Positions 27,427 through 29,912 of a DNA stretch of 29,912 nucleotides are shown here, in pieces (position 1 is the first letter of the stretch; each line of letters starts with the position of its first letter). Source of the stretch: Chara braunii (taxonomy: Eukaryota > Streptophyta > Charophyceae > Charales > Characeae); assembly GCA_003427395.1 (NCBI GenBank), contig BFEA01000010.1, positions 5,185,187 through 5,215,098 of the forward strand, written 5' to 3'. The notes below the pieces were generated by a model, which did not search any database, was not told the origin of the DNA, and saw nothing but the letters and a program-made list of their open reading frames with translations. The position numbers and the translations under genes were made by a program.

Positions 27427-27507
27427 GTAGGGCCAAACCCAAGGAGACTTTCGAGCCTTAGTCGACCCCACTTCGGGTCCCAGTTGGCTCGGCCCGCCCA
27501 CACTCAT
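27081..27507 (-). pseudogene. LINE-B ORF1, N-terminal part (shifted frame)
   Basis: From GTG at 27503 the minus strand reads WAGRANWDPKWGRLRLESLLGF and then KPAHSATAGVSQQDRPRDKAGRNGDRTGRG. This is the repeat-unit sequence in the same sense as in the main ORF1 frame. It loses register at a C/G run near 27240 and again near 27110. An ATG at 27507-27505 is in another frame. The true ORF1 start is not resolvable. Confidence 0.55.
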
Positions 27508-28539
27508 GCTCAGGGCACGGGCCATTCGTCCCAAAGTCACCCCCACCTAGTGCTTTGAGATGGATGGGGGTGGGCCATCGCGCGAGAGAGCTTTGACATT
27601 GGGGATGTAGCTCAGTCCTCACGCCGGGTGGTAGTCTCGCTGGTCGTTCCGCAACGCTGATTTTTTTTTGATTCTTTATTGTGTTCTCAAGCAACTGCTC
27701 CTTCCAATACGCAGGCAGTCCAGGGATTCTTTGAGCCTTTCTCTTCTCTTGTGCGTAGGCTAAGCGTCATCCTTAGGCCACACACCATTTCCCTAAGCAT
27801 TTTGGCTATATGGCGTCATCGGGGTGCGGTGGGGCCGTCCTCCCCCTCGCCTCTACGCATCCATCGGATCTCTCAATTTGCTTCCTACCTTATTGAAGTA
27901 GGCCACTTAGTCTTTTCGGGGTCCTCATATGCATGCACACACAACATCACTTTTTCGTTGGCATGACAACACTCCCATTTGCACCCCAAGTCTTCAAACG
28001 CACAAGTCATATCCATGGGGTAGTTCTATGTCAAGGGTCCCATAGCCCCTACGCCCTCTTCCCTTTCCCTCTTGATGCCCGGTTCCACTTGCCCCTATCC
28101 CGCTCAAGGCATCTTTATCCATCACTTACTTGCACAATCCCACACAAAGAAGAAGATCCATACAATCCCCCATCGGGGGTCAACACATAGCCCTTCCCAC
28201 ATGCCTATTCTTTCAAGTCCTTTGGCTGCTCATTGTTCCCTCTTGTTGTTCAATCAGCCCATTCTCTTCTCATAGCCATGCAGTCAGGGAGATGGTTGAG
28301 TCAAACTGACCTCACTTTCAACTTATGTTTTCCTCCGGATTCCGCCTCTCCCACTTCCTTTTTTGGACGTCCTCTCTCTTGCCTTCTTGGTGGCACAAGG
28401 GACCGACTACCCCCCCCTTGTCCTCTTTCTCCACCAAGTGAGGGCTGATTTCGTTCTCCGCTCGTGCCCTGGCAATGTTTTCCAAGTGAGGGGGGAGAAG
28501 GGTTAGTCATATGCTAAGTGAGGGGAAGGGAGAGAGAGG
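27508..28539. other. Region without a recognisable gene
   Basis: 27508-27660 may be the LINE-B 5' leader. 27670-28500 is C/T-rich, with runs such as CCCTTTCCCT and many Pro/Ser/Leu codons by composition only; open frames of 60-95 codons have no domain or homology I can see. No promoter, terminator or repeat stands out beyond the tRNA-like head at 27601. Confidence 0.5.
27601..27669 (+). other. tRNA-Ala-like 5' head followed by T9
   Basis: GGGGATGTAGCTCAG matches the first ~15 bases of plant cytosolic tRNA-Ala, including the A box of the RNA polymerase III promoter. The rest does not fold as a tRNA and there is no clear B box. A run of nine T at 27661-27669 would be a strong Pol III terminator. 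It could be a tRNA-derived SINE remnant or a tRNA relic. Confidence 0.35.
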
Positions 28540-28547
28540 GCCAGATG

Positions 28548-28712
28548 ATGATGCGAGAGAGAGAGAGAGAGGAAGAGAGAGAGAGAAAAAAAAAAGGCAA
28601 GGAGGGAAAGGAGAGAGGGAGAAAGAGGGGGGAGAGAGAGAAAAGGGAAAGGGATAGGGGGAGAGCTAGAGAAGGCAGGAAAGATAGAGAGAGAGAGAGA
28701 GAGAAGACAAGA
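28548..28712. repeat. Purine-rich (GA)n / A-rich tract
   Basis: Interrupted GAGAGA arrays (28555-28586, 28687-28704) with an A10 run near 28587. The apparent open frame of Arg/Glu/Lys repeats is not a gene. Confidence 0.9.
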
Positions 28713-28787
28713 GTCCTCTAGTCCTAATCAAGTCATCACCCCGTAATAGCAGCCCAATGTCGGTCACCCATCCCTTAGAGAAAGAGC

Positions 28788-29912
28788 AACTAAAGTAAGA
28801 ACCGGAACATCCACTCATGCTTGAACTTTGACAAAAGTGTAGAAGTGAACTAGTGAAACACATGCATATGAAGGAAAGATTGACTAAGCAAGAACCGGAA
28901 CATAAACACATGTTTGAATTCGACAAAAGGAAGAACTGAACTAGTGGAACATATGCATGTAAAGGAGAGGTTGACTTAAGTACGAACCGGAACATCAACA
29001 CATGCCTGATCTTCACAAAAAGGAAGAAGTGAGCTTAGTGGAACATATGCATACGAAGGAGAGGTTGGCCAAGTAAGATCCGGAACATCAACACATGCCT
29101 ATACTTGACAAAAGGAAGAAGTGAACTAGTATTACACATGCACATGAAGGAAAGATTGACTAAGTAAGAACCGGAGCATCAACGCATGATTGAACTTGAC
29201 AAACGGAAGAAGTGAACAAACGGAGCACATGCACATGAAGGAAAGATTGACTAAGTAGGAACCGGAACATCAACACATGCTTGAACTTGATAAAAGGAAG
29301 AAGTGAACTAGTGTTACACATGCCCATGAAGGAAAGATTGACTAAGTAAGAACCAGAGCATCAACACATGATTGAACTTGACAAACGGAAGAGGTGAACT
29401 AACGGAGCACATGCACATGAAGGAAGGATTGACTAAGTAAGAACCGGACATCAACACATGCTTGAATTTGACAAAAGGAAGAAGTGAACTAATGTTACAC
29501 ATGCATATGAAGGAAAGATTGACTAAGTAAGAACCGGAACATCATATGCTTGAACTTGACAAAAGGAAGAAGTGAACTAGTGTTACACATGCACATGAAG
29601 GAAAGATTGACCAAGTAAGAACCGTAACATCAATACATGATTGCACTTGACAAACAGAAGAAGTGAACTAGTGTTACACATGCACATGAAGGAAAGGTTG
29701 ACTAAGTAAGAACCGGAACATCAACATATGTTTGAACTCGACAAAAGGAAGAAGTGAACTTGTGGAACACATGCACATAAAGGAAAGGTTGACTAAGTAA
29801 GAACCGGAACATCAACATATGTTTGAACTCGACAAAAGGAAGAAGTGAACTTGTGGAACACATGCACATGAAGGAAAGATTGACTAAGTAAGAACCGGAA
29901 CATCAACACATG
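28788..29912. repeat. 91-bp satellite array, ~12 copies, running off the window
   Basis: Head-to-tail units of ~91 bp recur at about 28880, 28971, 29064, 29156, 29247, 29338, 29428, 29519, 29608, 29699, 29789 and 29879. Each has TTGACTAAGTAAGAACCGGA, ACATCAACACATG, TTGAACTTGACAAAAGGAAG and AAGTGAACTAGTG followed by ACACATGCACATGAAGG. Units diverge by substitutions and 1-2 base gaps; the last three are almost identical. 91 is not a multiple of three and all frames are stopped, so it is non-coding. Confidence 0.95.

Larger units (their letters stand above)
17915..27507 (-). mobile_element. LINE-B, nearly full-length non-LTR retrotransposon
   Basis: The minus strand encodes a long ORF1 (27507-23528), then an ORF2 with an APE-type endonuclease, RT and RVT zinc-binding region in one frame (23531-18621), and a ~700-bp 3' untranslated region. 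Apart from frameshifts at homopolymers in ORF1 and four stop codons in ORF2, the frames are intact, so this copy died recently. It is related to but distinct from LINE-A at 9355-10313. The endonuclease and RT layout is that of L1-like LINEs; the exact clade needs a tree. Confidence 0.9.

Noticed and set aside
27679-28275. Small plus-strand open frames of 65-95 codons
   Set aside because: C/T-rich composition, no motifs, and no conserved partner in the window.
28788-29912. CRISPR array
   Set aside because: Repeats are contiguous 91-bp units with no unique spacers; it is a eukaryotic satellite.

Overview
The window is repeat-dominated nuclear DNA from a plant-lineage genome. I recognise no host protein-coding gene in it. 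The best guess for the organism is a streptophyte (charophyte-like) green alga, for three reasons: an LTR element uses the plant-type initiator-Met tRNA primer site, a Penelope-like element has the N-terminal GIY-YIG layout known from green algae and spike mosses, and there are long LINEs, microsatellites and a satellite array. No rRNA or marker gene settles the species.

Layout. (1) 1-292 and 9355-~10313, minus strand: two halves of one 5'-truncated LINE copy (LINE-A). It was split by (2), a Ty3/gypsy chromovirus at 293-9354 (minus), which has 1.06-kb and 2.0-kb LTRs, an iMet primer-binding site, and decayed gag, protease, RT, RNase H, integrase and chromodomain. Its reverse transcriptase has lost the catalytic palm. 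(3) ~10314-11460: a GC-rich palindromic block, a 28-bp tandem repeat and a long (TTC/CTT)n microsatellite. (4) 11454-17856, plus strand: a Penelope-like element (PLE) of the Chlamys/Naiad type. A 5'-truncated copy fused to the microsatellite is followed head-to-tail by a full-length copy. The full copy has a zinc-knuckle ORF1, a GIY-YIG endonuclease, a CxC linker and an RT, then a second copy of the 3' region, so the element is flanked by near-identical pseudo-LTRs. (5) 17613-17914: an N and T26/G25 runs, probably an imperfect assembly join. (6) 17915-~27510, minus strand: a second, almost complete LINE (LINE-B). It has a very long Pro/Gln-rich ORF1, an APE-type endonuclease, an RT and an RVT zinc-binding domain, interrupted by a few in-frame stops. 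(7) ~27510-28787: no recognisable gene; a tRNA-like head and a purine-rich microsatellite. (8) 28788-29912: a 91-bp satellite array running off the window.

The item most worth attention is the PLE. Its domains are permuted relative to canonical Penelope elements and it carries a separate CCHC ORF1. ORF1 and ORF2 frames overlap by ATGA. The 5'-truncated copy joins a CTT microsatellite through CTTCTTCG microhomology. Its leader contains both conserved strands and stem II of a hammerhead-ribozyme core, although this PLE clade is reported to lack canonical hammerheads. LINE-B is the second: ORF2 has no early ATG and lies in the -1 frame of ORF1, with a correctly phased C7 slippery run just before the ORF1 stop.

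Ages differ. The LTRs of the gypsy element differ at about 7% of sites over the first ~226 bp, while the PLE pseudo-LTRs differ at about 3 sites in ~625 bp. The PLE is therefore probably much younger. All counts were made by eye from the sequence.
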